From: Cognatilysobacter terrigena
GTDB lineage: Bacteria > Pseudomonadota > Gammaproteobacteria > Xanthomonadales > Xanthomonadaceae
Direction of reading: 5' to 3'
Assembly: GCF_004361065.1 (NCBI RefSeq)
Contig: NZ_SELT01000014.1
Coordinates: forward strand, 1-64,000
DNA length: 64,000 nt
The notes below the pieces were generated by a model. The model did not search any database. It was not told the DNA's origin and worked only from the letters and a program-made list of their open reading frames with translations. The position numbers were made by a program, and so were the translations under genes. Shown one piece after another: positions 42,777 to 51,521 of the stretch (position 1 is its first letter; each line of letters starts with the position of its first letter).

Positions 42777-42805
42777 GTCGGGATTATCGCATCGTCACGG
42801 CGGGC

Positions 42806-43018
42806 TCAGCCCCCACCGAGCGCGTGCACGATCTCGACGCGGTCTCCCCCGTGCAGCGCATAGTCGGCGTGGCGGCTGCGCGGCACGATCTCGCCGTTGA
42901 TTTCCACGGCAACGCGTCGCTGACCCAGGCCTTCGAGGTCGAGAAGATCGCGGAGACGGGTTCCGACCGGGACGACCCGCGTCTCGCCATTGAGCTGGAG
43001 GGTGAGGCTCGATTCCAT
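42806..43018 (-). CDS. thiS: Sulfur carrier protein ThiS
   Basis: The 70-residue ubiquitin-like protein ends in the essential Gly-Gly (VEIVHALGGG) and contains VAVEINGEIVPRSRHADY. ATG 43018 gives the normal family length. It is followed by thiG. Confidence 0.93.
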   Translation of the reverse strand: MESSLTLQLNGETRVVPVGTRLRDLLDLEGLGQRRVAVEINGEIVPRSRHADYALHGGDRVEIVHALGGG

Positions 43019-43174
43019 CCCCGCATTGTCGCCGCCGGCGCCTCCTGGTGCACCCCGCTGCCGCTTGTCCGCCCTGCCTGACGGCGCTTGCGTAACGGGA
43101 TGTTCACGTGCTTCGATGCCGGCCATCCGCCCGCGTACGCCGGCGGTTTCCCAACGTTTTCAAGGACGCAACGC

Positions 43175-45022
43175 ATGAAACCTGTCCGTACCGCGCTGGC
43201 TGCCGCCCTTGCGCTCGCCGCGATGCCCGCCTTCGCGCAGACCTATTCGCAGACGATCTTCTTCGGCGACTCGCTGACCGACACCGGCGCGTTCCGTCCG
43301 GCGCTGGTCCAGGCCGCCGGCCCGTCCGCCGCGATCGCGGGTCGCTTCACCACCAACCCGGCGCTGATCTGGGCCGAGTACCTCGCCGACTTCTACGGCA
43401 CCTCGGCCAACCCGTACTACGGCGCGAACAGCACCGTGCAGAACCCTGCTGGGACGGATTACGCAGTCGGCGGCGCATTTGTTGCGACCACGGTGCCGAG
43501 TGCGTTCGGGGCGGTTCCGTCGCTCAAGACGCAGGTCGCCGCTTACCTCAATGCCAACAGTGGACGCGCGGACCCCAACGCGTTGTACACGGTGTGGGGT
43601 GGCGCGAATGATCTCTTCGCAGTTGCTAACGGTTTAGCGCCAGCTACCACGGTGCCTACGGCAGCTGCGGCGGATGTCGCTCTGATCAAACAGCTTTCCG
43701 ATGCCGGCGCGCGCTACATCCTCGTGCCGACGATTCCTGATCTGGGCCAGACCCCCGCGGCTAAGGCCAAGGGACCGGCAGCACAGGCAGGCGGTACCCA
43801 GCTTGCGACGAATTACAACACTGCGCTGTTCTCGGGCCTCGCTGCTGCGAACCTCCATGTCATCCCGCTCGACACGTTCCATCTCTTGAATGAGGTGATC
43901 GCGAGCCCCGCCGAGTTTGGAATCACCACGACGCTCAACGGCACCGCCTGCCAGCCGCAGATCACCGCGCAGTCGCTGACCTGCAACCCGACGACCTACG
44001 TCAACGTCAATGCGCCGTACACCTATCTGTTCGCCGACGGCGTGCATCCGACGCTTGCCGGTCACCAGATCATGGGCGACTACGCGATCTCGATCCTCGA
44101 GGCGCCGCGCCAGGTGCAGCTGCTGACGCACACCACGTCGGTGATCAACCGTGCGCGTTCGGAAGTCGTCGGCGGTGAAGCGCTGGCGCGTTCGCTGGTC
44201 GATGGCGACGCGATGCACTGGTGGATCAACGCGCGCGGCGATTTCCAGCGCTACGGCAAGGGCGACCTGTACGACGGCGTCGGTCCGTCGCTCACCGGCG
44301 GCGTGGACTGGAAGTCGGGCAACCTCGTGTACGGCGCGTTCGGCGGCTTCGGTCGCGCGTCGTTCGACTGGGGCCAGCGCGGCGGCGAGTTCGACCAGCG
44401 TGACGCCGCGCTCGGCGGCTACATCGCCTGGCACAGCGGCGCGGCATGGGTCGACGGCCAGATCAGCTACACGCGCACCAACTACGACCTCGACCGTCAC
44501 GTGCGGCTGGGCAATGCCGAGCGCATCCATCGCGGCGACACCAACGGCAACACGCTGACGATCGGCGCCGAGGGCGGTTGGGAGTTCGGCACGGGCGCGT
44601 TCAAGCACGGCCCGGTGGTCGGCGTGCTGTCGCAGCACATCGACATCGACGGCTTCCAGGAAGACCAGGCGTCGCTGTCGACCTCGCTGGCCTACCCGGA
44701 CCAGTCGTTCGACTCGCTGATCGGCAAGGTCGGCTGGCAGGCGCATTACGACGCCGCGTCGGTGATGCCGTACGCCCGCCTGACCGTCGACAAGGAGTTC
44801 GAGGACCAGCCCGAGCAGGCCTTCGCGCGTTCGCAGTCGCTGGGCACCACGGGTGACTACGCTGTGCCGGGCGTGATGCTCGACGACACGTACTCGACGC
44901 TGACGTTCGGCGTGCGCACCAAGACCTTCGGTCTCGACGCCAACATCGGCGCCAGCCTCACCGCGACGCAGAAGGGTGGCAACGACGCGTCGGTGTTCCT
45001 GACCGTCGGCAGCGGGTTCTGA
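43175..45022 (+). CDS. GDSL-family autotransporter esterase/lipase
   Basis: The 615 residues begin with a signal peptide (ending AAMPAFAQ, ATG 43175). The GDSL hydrolase domain (about 28-330) has the nucleophile block FFGDSLTDTG, block III WGGANDLF and the DGVHPTLAGH Asp-His pair. The C-terminal autotransporter barrel (about 345-615) ends FLTVGSGF. It resembles outer-membrane esterases of the EstA type. The stretch 43440-43930 uses more A/T-rich codons (GTT GCT AAC GGT TTA) than either flank, which may mark a recombined segment. A strong hairpin without U tract follows (45029-45063). Confidence 0.92.
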   Translation: MKPVRTALAAALALAAMPAFAQTYSQTIFFGDSLTDTGAFRPALVQAAGPSAAIAGRFTTNPALIWAEYLADFYGTSANPYYGANSTVQNPAGTDYAVGGAFVATTVPSAFGAVPSLKTQVAAYLNANSGRADPNALYTVWGGANDLFAVANGLAPATTVPTAAAADVALIKQLSDAGARYILVPTIPDLGQTPAAKAKGPAAQAGGTQLATNYNTALFSGLAAANLHVIPLDTFHLLNEVIASPAEFGITTTLNGTACQPQITAQSLTCNPTTYVNVNAPYTYLFADGVHPTLAGHQIMGDYAISILEAPRQVQLLTHTTSVINRARSEVVGGEALARSLVDGDAMHWWINARGDFQRYGKGDLYDGVGPSLTGGVDWKSGNLVYGAFGGFGRASFDWGQRGGEFDQRDAALGGYIAWHSGAAWVDGQISYTRTNYDLDRHVRLGNAERIHRGDTNGNTLTIGAEGGWEFGTGAFKHGPVVGVLSQHIDIDGFQEDQASLSTSLAYPDQSFDSLIGKVGWQAHYDAASVMPYARLTVDKEFEDQPEQAFARSQSLGTTGDYAVPGVMLDDTYSTLTFGVRTKTFGLDANIGASLTATQKGGNDASVFLTVGSGF

Positions 45023-45079
45023 TCGACCGGCCGCGCGCGTTGCCAAGCGGCGCGCGCGCGGCCTAGACTTCGCCCCATC

Positions 45080-45153
45080 GCGGGTGTAGTTCAATGGTAG
45101 AACTGCAGCTTCCCAAGCTGCTAGCGTGGGTTCGATTCCCATCACCCGCTCCA
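45080..45153 (+). tRNA. tRNA-Gly (anticodon CCC)
   Basis: The 74 bases fold as a cloverleaf: acceptor stem GCGGGTG/CACCCGC, D arm GTTCAATGGTAGAAC, anticodon stem GCAGC/GCTGC with loop TTCCCAA (anticodon CCC), T arm GTGGGTTCGATTCCCAT, and encoded CCA end. Confidence 0.96.
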
Positions 45154-45214
45154 CATTTTCGAAACGGCGACCCGTCACACTGGTCGCCGTTTTCTTTTGC
45201 GCCAGGGGAACCGA

Positions 45215-45676
45215 TTGGACACCGCGTCGTCCCGCATCGTGGTCGGCTGGCGTGAGCGCGTGGCGTTGCCGGACCTCGGCCTCGCCGCACTGCGCGCGAA
45301 GATCGACACCGGCGCCCGCACGTCGGCGCTGCACGTCGACGCGCAGTGGCGGTTTGAGCAGGACGGCGCGCCCTGGGTCGGTTTCCGCATCAGCCCCGGC
45401 GGCCGCCAGGTGGTCGAACTCACCGCGCCGGTGCACGACGAACGCGATGTCGTCGACTCCGGCGGTCATCGCACCACACGAATCTTCCTCCGCATGCGCA
45501 TGCGGCTGGCGAGCGTGGAGCGGGATATTGAGGTCAACCTCGCCGACCGTCGTGGCATGCGCTTTCCCATGCTGATCGGCCGCACCGCACTCTCCGGAAT
45601 TTTTACGGTCGATCCGTCACGATCCTTCCTGCACGGCCGCGCTCCGCGACGGTCGCCTCTCCCGGCGCTCCCATGA
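45215..45676 (+). CDS. rimB: RimB-like retropepsin-family protease (ATP-dependent zinc protease family)
   Basis: The 153 residues have the retropepsin-like motif [14 protein letters not shown] and a C-terminal [19 protein letters not shown]. In Pseudomonas the partner RimB works with RimK on ribosomal protein S6 modification. TTG 45215 is preferred over TTG 45197 because AGGGG precedes it by 5-8 bases. The stop overlaps the rimK start as ATGA. Confidence 0.85.
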   Translation: MDTASSRIVVGWRERVALPDLGLAALRAKIDTGARTSALHVDAQWRFEQDGAPWVGFRISPGGRQVVELTAPVHDERDVVDSGGHRTTRIFLRMRMRLASVERDIEVNLADRRGMRFPMLIGRTALSGIFTVDPSRSFLHGRAPRRSPLPALP

Positions 45677-46581
45677 AACTCGCGATCCTCTCGCGCAACA
45701 GTTCGCTGTACTCCACGCGCCGGCTCGTCGAGGCCGCGCGCGAAGCCGGTCATGTCGTCCGCGTGCTCGATCCGCTGCGCTGCTACATGCGCATCGCGTC
45801 GGAAGGCTTCGCCATGCATTACAAGGGCAAGCCGCTGACAGGCTTCGACGCGGTGCTGCCGCGCATCGGCGCATCGGTCACGCGCTACGGTTCGGCCGTG
45901 CTTCGCCAGTTCGAACTGATGGGCACGTACACACCGAATCCGTCCGACGCGATCCTGCGCGCGCGCGACAAGCTGCGCGCGCACCAGTTGATGGCCGCGG
46001 AAGGCATCCGCATGCCGGTGACGGTGTTCGGCGACAACCCGGACGACACCAGCGACCTGCTCAAGCTGCTCGGTCCGTCGCCGCACGTCATCAAGCTCAC
46101 GGAGAGTTCGCAGGGCGCGGGCGTGATCCTCGCGGAGAAGCTGTCGGCGTCGCGCGGCATCACCGAAGCGCTGCGCGGCCTGTACGCGAATTTCCTCGTG
46201 CAGGAATTCATCGCCGAAGCGAAGGGCGCCGACCTGCGCTGCTTCGTCGTCGGCGACAAGGTGATCGCGGCGATGCGCCGCCAGGCGCCGGCCGGCGAGT
46301 TCCGGTCGAACCTGCACCGCGGCGGCAGCGCGGTCGGGGTCAAGGCGTCGAAGGCGGAGGTCGAGGTCGCCGTCCGGGCGACGCAGGTACTCGGCCTGGG
46401 GGTCGCGGGCGTCGACCTGATCCGCTCCGACCGGGGGCCGCTGGTCCTGGAGGTGAACGCTTCACCCGGCCTCGAAGGCATCGAAAGCGCCTCGAAAAAG
46501 GACGTTGCCGGTGAAATCGTGCGGTTTGTTGCACAGGCGTGCCCGCCGAAAAAGCCGTCGCGAACCGTCCGTAAGAAATAA
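45673..46581 (+). CDS. rimK: Ribosomal protein S6 glutamate ligase RimK
   Basis: The 302-residue ATP-grasp ligase adds Glu residues to the C-terminus of S6. It contains [56 protein letters not shown] and the metal-binding [14 protein letters not shown]. Coupled to the rimB-like gene, it is followed by a structured element with a terminator. Confidence 0.94.
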   Translation: MKLAILSRNSSLYSTRRLVEAAREAGHVVRVLDPLRCYMRIASEGFAMHYKGKPLTGFDAVLPRIGASVTRYGSAVLRQFELMGTYTPNPSDAILRARDKLRAHQLMAAEGIRMPVTVFGDNPDDTSDLLKLLGPSPHVIKLTESSQGAGVILAEKLSASRGITEALRGLYANFLVQEFIAEAKGADLRCFVVGDKVIAAMRRQAPAGEFRSNLHRGGSAVGVKASKAEVEVAVRATQVLGLGVAGVDLIRSDRGPLVLEVNASPGLEGIESASKKDVAGEIVRFVAQACPPKKPSRTVRKK

Positions 46582-46645
46582 CGGATTCCTAACGAAAAAA
46601 CCGGTCTGCCCTTAACCATCGTTTAAGGGTTTCGGGCGTAGCGTG

Positions 46646-46742
46646 CCCCGACCGCAGCTCATCCCGGGGTGGCTCCTCGGCGGGCCGCGGTAATCGGGGT
46701 AACACCTTTTTGCCCGGGCGCATGCGTCCGGGCACTTTTTTT
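46646..46742 (+). ncRNA. Candidate structured RNA ending in a rho-independent terminator
   Basis: Downstream of rimK the sequence CCCCGA (46646-46651) pairs with TCGGGG (46694-46699) and CCGC (46652-46655) with GCGG (46687-46690). A further GC-rich internal part lies between them, and a strong terminator hairpin with U7 follows (46711-46742). It could be a small RNA or a leader attenuator for the regulator gene at 46889. No known RNA family was recognised, so the call is tentative. Confidence 0.4.
46711..46742 (+). terminator. Rho-independent terminator after rimK
   Basis: TGCCCGGGCG-CATG-CGTCCGGGCA forms a 10-bp stem (one G-U pair) followed by CTTTTTTT. It ends the rimB-rimK transcript or a small RNA. 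Confidence 0.85.
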
Positions 46743-46888
46743 GGTGCCGCCGGTCGGATGTGAAGACGAAGCATGAACAGCCGTCTGACAGAATCGAGAC
46801 CATGCACACACGAACCCCCGATCCCCGCGCACACAACCCGCATCCGATGGCCGCGGGCGGTAGCCGGCTCCAGCCCCAGGAAACCTCC

Positions 46889-47572
46889 ATGCGCATCCTT
46901 GTGATCGAGGACAACCCCGACATCGCGGCCAACCTCGGCGACTTCCTCGAGGACCGCGGGCACACCGTCGACTTCGCGGCGGATGGCATCACCGGCCTGC
47001 ATCTCGCCGTGGTGCACGACTTCGACGCGATCGTGCTCGACCTCAACCTGCCGGGCCTCGACGGCCTGGAGGTCTGCCGCAAGCTGCGCAACGAAGCGCG
47101 CAAGCAGACGCCGGTACTGATGCTCACCGCGCGCGACTCGCTCGACAACAAGCTCGCGGGTTTCGACTCGGGCGCCGACGACTACCTCATCAAGCCGTTC
47201 GCGCTGCAGGAAGTGGAAGTGCGACTCGCGGCGCTGTCGCGTCGCGGGCGCGGCGTGCAGACGCGCGTGCTCAACGTCGCCGACCTCGAATACAACCTCG
47301 ATACGCTCGAAGTGCGCCGGCAGGGCAAGCTGCTGCAGCTCAACCCGACCGCGCTGAAGATCCTGCAGGCGTTGATGGAAGCGTCGCCGGCCGTGGTGAC
47401 GCGCCAGGAACTCGAAACGCGCGTCTGGGGCGAGGAGCTTCCGGACTCCGACTCGCTGCGCGTGCACATCCACGGCCTGCGTTCGGTCGTCGACAAGCCG
47501 TTCGGCACGCCGCTGATCCAGACGCGCCACGGCATCGGCTATCGCATCGCCGCGCCCGACGGCGGCGCCTGA
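46889..47572 (+). CDS. OmpR/PhoP-family response regulator
   Basis: The 227 residues from ATG 46889 (MRILVIEDNPDIAANLGDFL) contain a receiver (phospho-acceptor in IVLDLNLPGLDG, Lys in LIKPFALQEVEVRL). A winged-helix output follows (LNPTALKILQALMEASPAVV, then VHIHGLRSVVDKPF, ending RHGIGYRIA). It resembles RaxR-like regulators of Xanthomonas as I remember them. The kinase gene follows 85 bases later. The longer upstream frame is not conserved. Confidence 0.92.
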   Translation: MRILVIEDNPDIAANLGDFLEDRGHTVDFAADGITGLHLAVVHDFDAIVLDLNLPGLDGLEVCRKLRNEARKQTPVLMLTARDSLDNKLAGFDSGADDYLIKPFALQEVEVRLAALSRRGRGVQTRVLNVADLEYNLDTLEVRRQGKLLQLNPTALKILQALMEASPAVVTRQELETRVWGEELPDSDSLRVHIHGLRSVVDKPFGTPLIQTRHGIGYRIAAPDGGA

Positions 47573-47657
47573 GCCGATCGATCCCGGCATCGCGCGGCCC
47601 TCGTGAGCGGCCGCGCGAACGCATAGACTGCGTGCATCCCGTACGTCCCTGACGACC

Positions 47658-48983
47658 ATGGCGTCCGCCCCGGCCGAGACCCCGCGCGCCCGCACGCGCA
47701 CCCGCTACCGTCGACGCCTGCGCAGCCGAATCATTCTCGGCTTCGTGTTGCTCGGCTTCGGGTTGACGTTGCTGCTGGCGTTCGCGACCAACTGGGTGCG
47801 CGACACCGTCGAGGACGAACTCGTCACCGATGTGATGAATCGCAACATCGACGAGGTGGCGCGTCAGTACTCGCGTGATCCGACACGTCAGCCGGCCATC
47901 GCGGTGCAGCAGTTCTTCGCGCGTGTCGTGCCGGCCGGGAAATTCGACAAGCTCAAGGCCGAACAACCCGAGTGGTATGCGCTCGGCGATGGCATCCACA
48001 CGGTGCGGGGCGTCAACGATGACGGCACGCCGTTCGCTTACCGGCTCGCGGTGCGCAAGACGAACCAGGCGTGGTTCTTCCTCGCGATGGACCTCACGGA
48101 GTCCGAGCGCGGCAAAGGACGTTTCAACCAGCTGCTGATCGGCGTCATCCTGTTCTTTACGCTGCTTTCGTTTCTTCTCGGATGGTGGTCCGCCTCTCGC
48201 GTCATGAGCCCTGTGCTCGAACTCGCGAAGCGGTTGAAGCGGTCGCGTAGCGGCTTGACCGAGCCGCTTGCCAATGACTTTGCGGACGATGAAGTCGGAC
48301 AGCTCGCCGCGGCGCTCGACGAATACTCCGCGCGCCTGACGCATGTCGTGCAGCGCGATCGCGAATTCAATGCGGACGTCAGCCACGAACTGCGCACGCC
48401 GCTCGCGGTGATTCGCGGTGCGATCGAGCTTCTGCTGGCGCGGCAGGACTTCGACGAGAAGACCCGGAACCGCCTGCTGCGCATCCAGCGTTCGGAGCAG
48501 CAATGCACCGACCTCATCGGCGCGTTGTTGCTGCTCTCGCGCAACGAGCGCGGCTCCGGCAGTACGGATGTCGCGAAGGTATCCGAGCAGTTGATCGAGG
48601 CGCATCGCGCGCAGCTCGGTGGCAAACCGGTGACGTTACGCGTCGAGGGGCAGCGCGGGCTGATCGTCGATGCGCCCGAGTCCGCGGTGACCGTCGCGCT
48701 CAATAACCTGATCGGCAATGCCGTGAAGTACACGGCGTCGGGCGAAGTCGTGGTGCGACTCCAGCCGCTGGCGGTGGACGTGATCGATTCCGGCCCGGGC
48801 CTCAGTCCCGAGGATGCGGCGCGCCTGTTCGAGCGCGGCTACCGCGGCACGCACGCCGGCCATTCGCAGGGCGGCGGCATTGGCCTGTCGATCGTGCGGC
48901 GCCTCTGCGAACTCTACGGTTGGGACGTGCAGGTCAAGCCGGGTGCGGAGCGCGGCGTCGTGGCGACACTGACGTTCGGCTGA
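47658..48983 (+). CDS. Membrane sensor histidine kinase
   Basis: The 441 residues contain two membrane helices (about 25-46 and 160-182) with a periplasmic sensor of about 110 residues, and a HAMP-like linker. The phospho-acceptor motif is FNADVSHELRTPLAVIRGAI. The ATPase domain has its N box in ALNNLIGNAVKYTASG, then VIDSGPGLS and GGGIGLSIVRRLCEL. It is the partner of the regulator at 46889-47572. The signal it senses is unknown. Confidence 0.92.
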   Translation: MASAPAETPRARTRTRYRRRLRSRIILGFVLLGFGLTLLLAFATNWVRDTVEDELVTDVMNRNIDEVARQYSRDPTRQPAIAVQQFFARVVPAGKFDKLKAEQPEWYALGDGIHTVRGVNDDGTPFAYRLAVRKTNQAWFFLAMDLTESERGKGRFNQLLIGVILFFTLLSFLLGWWSASRVMSPVLELAKRLKRSRSGLTEPLANDFADDEVGQLAAALDEYSARLTHVVQRDREFNADVSHELRTPLAVIRGAIELLLARQDFDEKTRNRLLRIQRSEQQCTDLIGALLLLSRNERGSGSTDVAKVSEQLIEAHRAQLGGKPVTLRVEGQRGLIVDAPESAVTVALNNLIGNAVKYTASGEVVVRLQPLAVDVIDSGPGLSPEDAARLFERGYRGTHAGHSQGGGIGLSIVRRLCELYGWDVQVKPGAERGVVATLTFG

Positions 48984-49097
48984 TTGGTTGTATGCGCGCT
49001 CACTGCGCCGCCTAGCGCGATCGACGCAAGCAAGAGACGCATCGGCGTCGCGTGTCGACCTAGTGCGGTACTGCTCGGGTTCCGCTTCGATGCGAAG

Positions 49098-49124
49098 CAA
49101 AAAGGCCGACATGACGTCGGCCTT
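49098..49124 (-). terminator. Rho-independent terminator after ilvE
   Basis: On the - strand AAGGCCGAC-GTCAT-GTCGGCCTT forms a 9-bp stem followed by TTTGC. It lies between the convergent kinase gene and ilvE and may act on both strands. Confidence 0.75.
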
Positions 49125-49146
49125 CTTGCATTCCAACATCGGACAG

Positions 49147-50064
49147 TTAGCCCGCCAGCGGCTCGAGCCAGCCGTAGCGATCCGGTGTCGTGCCTTCGAA
49201 CAGGCCGAAGAACAGATCCTGGATGCGCTTGGTCACCGGGCCCGGCTTGCCGGCGCCGACCTGGCGGCCGTCGACCGAGCGGATCGGCGTGATCTCCGCC
49301 GCGGTGCCGCACATGAAGAGTTCGTCGCAGAGGTAGAGGTATTCGCGCGGGATGTCGCGCTCGATGACGGTGATGCCGCCCTCGCGCGCGAGCGTCATGA
49401 TCGTGTTGCGCGTGATGCCGTTGAGCAGCGCGGCGCTGACGGGCGTGGTGTGCAGCGCGCCGTCGAATACGAGGAACAGGTTCTCGCCAGCGCCTTCGCT
49501 GAGCAGGCCGGTCGAGGCGAGCGCGATGCCTTCGCCGAAGCCGAGGCGACGTGCTTCGCGCGCGATCAGCTGGCCCGACAGGTAATTGCCGCCGGCTTTC
49601 GCGCCGGCCGGAATCGTGTTCGGCGCGAAGCGCTGCCAGCTCGAGACGCAGGCGTCGATGCCCTGTTCGAGCACGCCCTCGCCGAGGTACGGGCCCATGA
49701 ACCACGAGGCGACCGACACGTCGACCGGCGTCTCCGCCGACAGGCCGAAACCACCGAGGCCGCGATAGGCGAGGGGACGCAGGTAGGCGCGCGTCAGGCC
49801 GTTGCGCAGGATCACGTCACGGCAGGCCGCGTTGATCTCGTCGAGCGAGTACGGCAGGTCCATCTCGTAGATGCGCGCCGACGCGAACAGGCGACGGTTG
49901 TGGTCGGTGAGACGGAAGATCGCCGGACCGTTCGGCGTCTGGTAACAGCGGATGCCCTCGAACACCGACGAGCCGTAATGCAGCGCATGCGACATCACGT
50001 GGGTGGTGGCCTCGGCCCACGGCTTGATCGTGCCGTTGTGCCAGATCCATTCGGGGTAGTGCAT
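49147..50064 (-). CDS. ilvE: Branched-chain amino acid aminotransferase IlvE
   Basis: The 305-residue PLP class IV aminotransferase interconverts Leu/Ile/Val and 2-oxo acids. It includes HALHYGSSVFEGIRCY, the PLP Lys region AGAKAGGNYLSGQLIAREA, EGAGENLFLVFDG, GITRNTIMTLA and MCGTAAEITPIRSVDGR. ATG 50064 is the homologous start; the frame is open further upstream. Confidence 0.95.
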   Translation of the reverse strand: MHYPEWIWHNGTIKPWAEATTHVMSHALHYGSSVFEGIRCYQTPNGPAIFRLTDHNRRLFASARIYEMDLPYSLDEINAACRDVILRNGLTRAYLRPLAYRGLGGFGLSAETPVDVSVASWFMGPYLGEGVLEQGIDACVSSWQRFAPNTIPAGAKAGGNYLSGQLIAREARRLGFGEGIALASTGLLSEGAGENLFLVFDGALHTTPVSAALLNGITRNTIMTLAREGGITVIERDIPREYLYLCDELFMCGTAAEITPIRSVDGRQVGAGKPGPVTKRIQDLFFGLFEGTTPDRYGWLEPLAG

Positions 50065-50120
50065 GCGCGCGGTCCGGTGAAGGGAGACCGCACATTGTCC
50101 CACGAGGCGGCGGTGCGCCG

Positions 50121-50729
50121 TCAGTAGACCGGTGGATCCGGCGGCGTATCGGGCGGGACGCTGTCTTGCGGCTTCGGCGCAACACGGCGCGCGCCGCCCT
50201 CGACGATCCACCAGCAGTCGAGATACTTGCGCAGGCCGAATACGGCGCGGATCGGCGTGCTCCCGCGCGCGGAGGTCTGCTCGAGCCGCAGGGCGACCGG
50301 TGGGCGCGTCGGCACGGTGGTGGGGTACGGATCGTCCGGATTACCCGGCCAGACGGGCTGCAGGTCCACCAGGGGGCGGTCGACGACGGCCTGGAGGCGG
50401 TCCATCAACGCATAGCCTTCGCGGGTGCCGATCCCGTCCCAGAGGTAGACGCCGGCGAGGCGGTTCACGTCATGCGCCTCGACCGCCGAGGTCACCTCGT
50501 AGGCCAGGTCGCGCAGCGTGCGCGGGCAGGCAGGGCGATAGGACCGCAGCTGTGGGGTGCTCGGGGCCGGGGGCGCCGCGGCCCGCTCCCGGGCGCCGAT
50601 CGCCTCGCAGCGCCGGTCGGTGTAGACGACGGTGCCGTCGGCCAGCGTGCAGTGGCGCACCTGCGCCGCGACCGTTAAGGGGAGCGTGCAGAGGAGGAGG
50701 GCGAGGAGGAGCAGGAGGCGACGTCGCAC
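50121..50729 (-). CDS. Exported protein with DUF4124-like N-terminal motif
   Basis: The 202 residues have a signal peptide (LLLLLALLLCTLPLTVAAQ) and a short motif RHCTLADGTVVYTDRRC like DUF4124. A C-terminal domain (about 65-175) has conserved Trp/Cys residues (KYLDCWWIVEG). The gene at 50775-51413 has the same layout, so the two are diverged paralogues. The function is unknown. Confidence 0.8.
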   Translation of the reverse strand: MRRRLLLLLALLLCTLPLTVAAQVRHCTLADGTVVYTDRRCEAIGARERAAAPPAPSTPQLRSYRPACPRTLRDLAYEVTSAVEAHDVNRLAGVYLWDGIGTREGYALMDRLQAVVDRPLVDLQPVWPGNPDDPYPTTVPTRPPVALRLEQTSARGSTPIRAVFGLRKYLDCWWIVEGGARRVAPKPQDSVPPDTPPDPPVY

Positions 50730-50774
50730 CCGCCAAGCCTAAAGCCGGCGCGCGTCGGCGTCGCCCCGTCGCGG

Positions 50775-51413
50775 TCAGAACCGGACGAAATAGCAGCCCG
50801 CGTACCGCTCGACGTTCAGCTCGAGCGACTGCGGCGCGTTCTTGCCGACGACGGACATCTGCAGGATGCCGGCGCGGCCATCCGCCGACGAGTTGTCGTT
50901 CGACGCGAGCTGCAGGCCGAAGCCGATCTGCGCGTCGAAGTACTGCGTCGATACGAGTTGCTCATGCGTGAGCTTTTCCAGTCGCGCCATCAGCGGCATC
51001 GCCTGCTGCTTGCTCATGCCCGCCCACTGCCAGCTCTCGGCGAGACGGTTCACGTCGCGCATCGCCATGGAACCCTGGATGTCCATCGCGAGTTGCGTGG
51101 GCGTGCGGGCGCAACCGTCGGCAAGCGAGCGACGGCCGACACCTGCCGTACTCGCGATCGCATTGCTCTGGTTGGCATCGGCGTACGCCTCGGGCTCGCG
51201 CGTCGCTTCGCTGGCGAGGCGCATGCCGAGATCCTGCGACATCGCTTCAGGCGACGCTCCGAACATCGCGCAGGGCTTGTCGGTGTAGACCGACGTGCCA
51301 TCGGCGGCGCGGCAACGCTGGATGCCTGTAAACGCCGCCTGTGCGTCGTGCGATGCCGGCAGCGTCAGGCCGAGGCCCAGCGCGAACGTGAGAACGGACA
51401 TCGGGACTTTCAT
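50775..51413 (-). CDS. Exported protein with DUF4124-like N-terminal motif (paralogue)
   Basis: The 212 residues from ATG 51413 have a signal peptide, the motif QRCRAADGTSVYTDKPC, and a C-terminal part with DVNRLAESWQWAGMSKQQAM that aligns with DVNRLAGVYLWDGIGTREGY of the neighbour, ending ERYAGCYFVRF. AGGTG precedes the start. Envelope location is predicted; the function is unknown. Confidence 0.8.
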   Translation of the reverse strand: MKVPMSVLTFALGLGLTLPASHDAQAAFTGIQRCRAADGTSVYTDKPCAMFGASPEAMSQDLGMRLASEATREPEAYADANQSNAIASTAGVGRRSLADGCARTPTQLAMDIQGSMAMRDVNRLAESWQWAGMSKQQAMPLMARLEKLTHEQLVSTQYFDAQIGFGLQLASNDNSSADGRAGILQMSVVGKNAPQSLELNVERYAGCYFVRF

Positions 51414-51521
51414 GGCACGCACCTGCGAACTTCGGTGCGTGAAATGCTGGGAACGACCGCGTCAACGCGAAGTGTGACGGAGGCCTCTTAACTGAATCAG
51501 TTGCGAACCAAACCGGCGCAT

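Noticed and set aside
43019..43174. TPP riboswitch upstream of thiS
   Set aside because: The 156-base divergent region lacks the CTGAGA and ACCTGA core motifs on the - strand.
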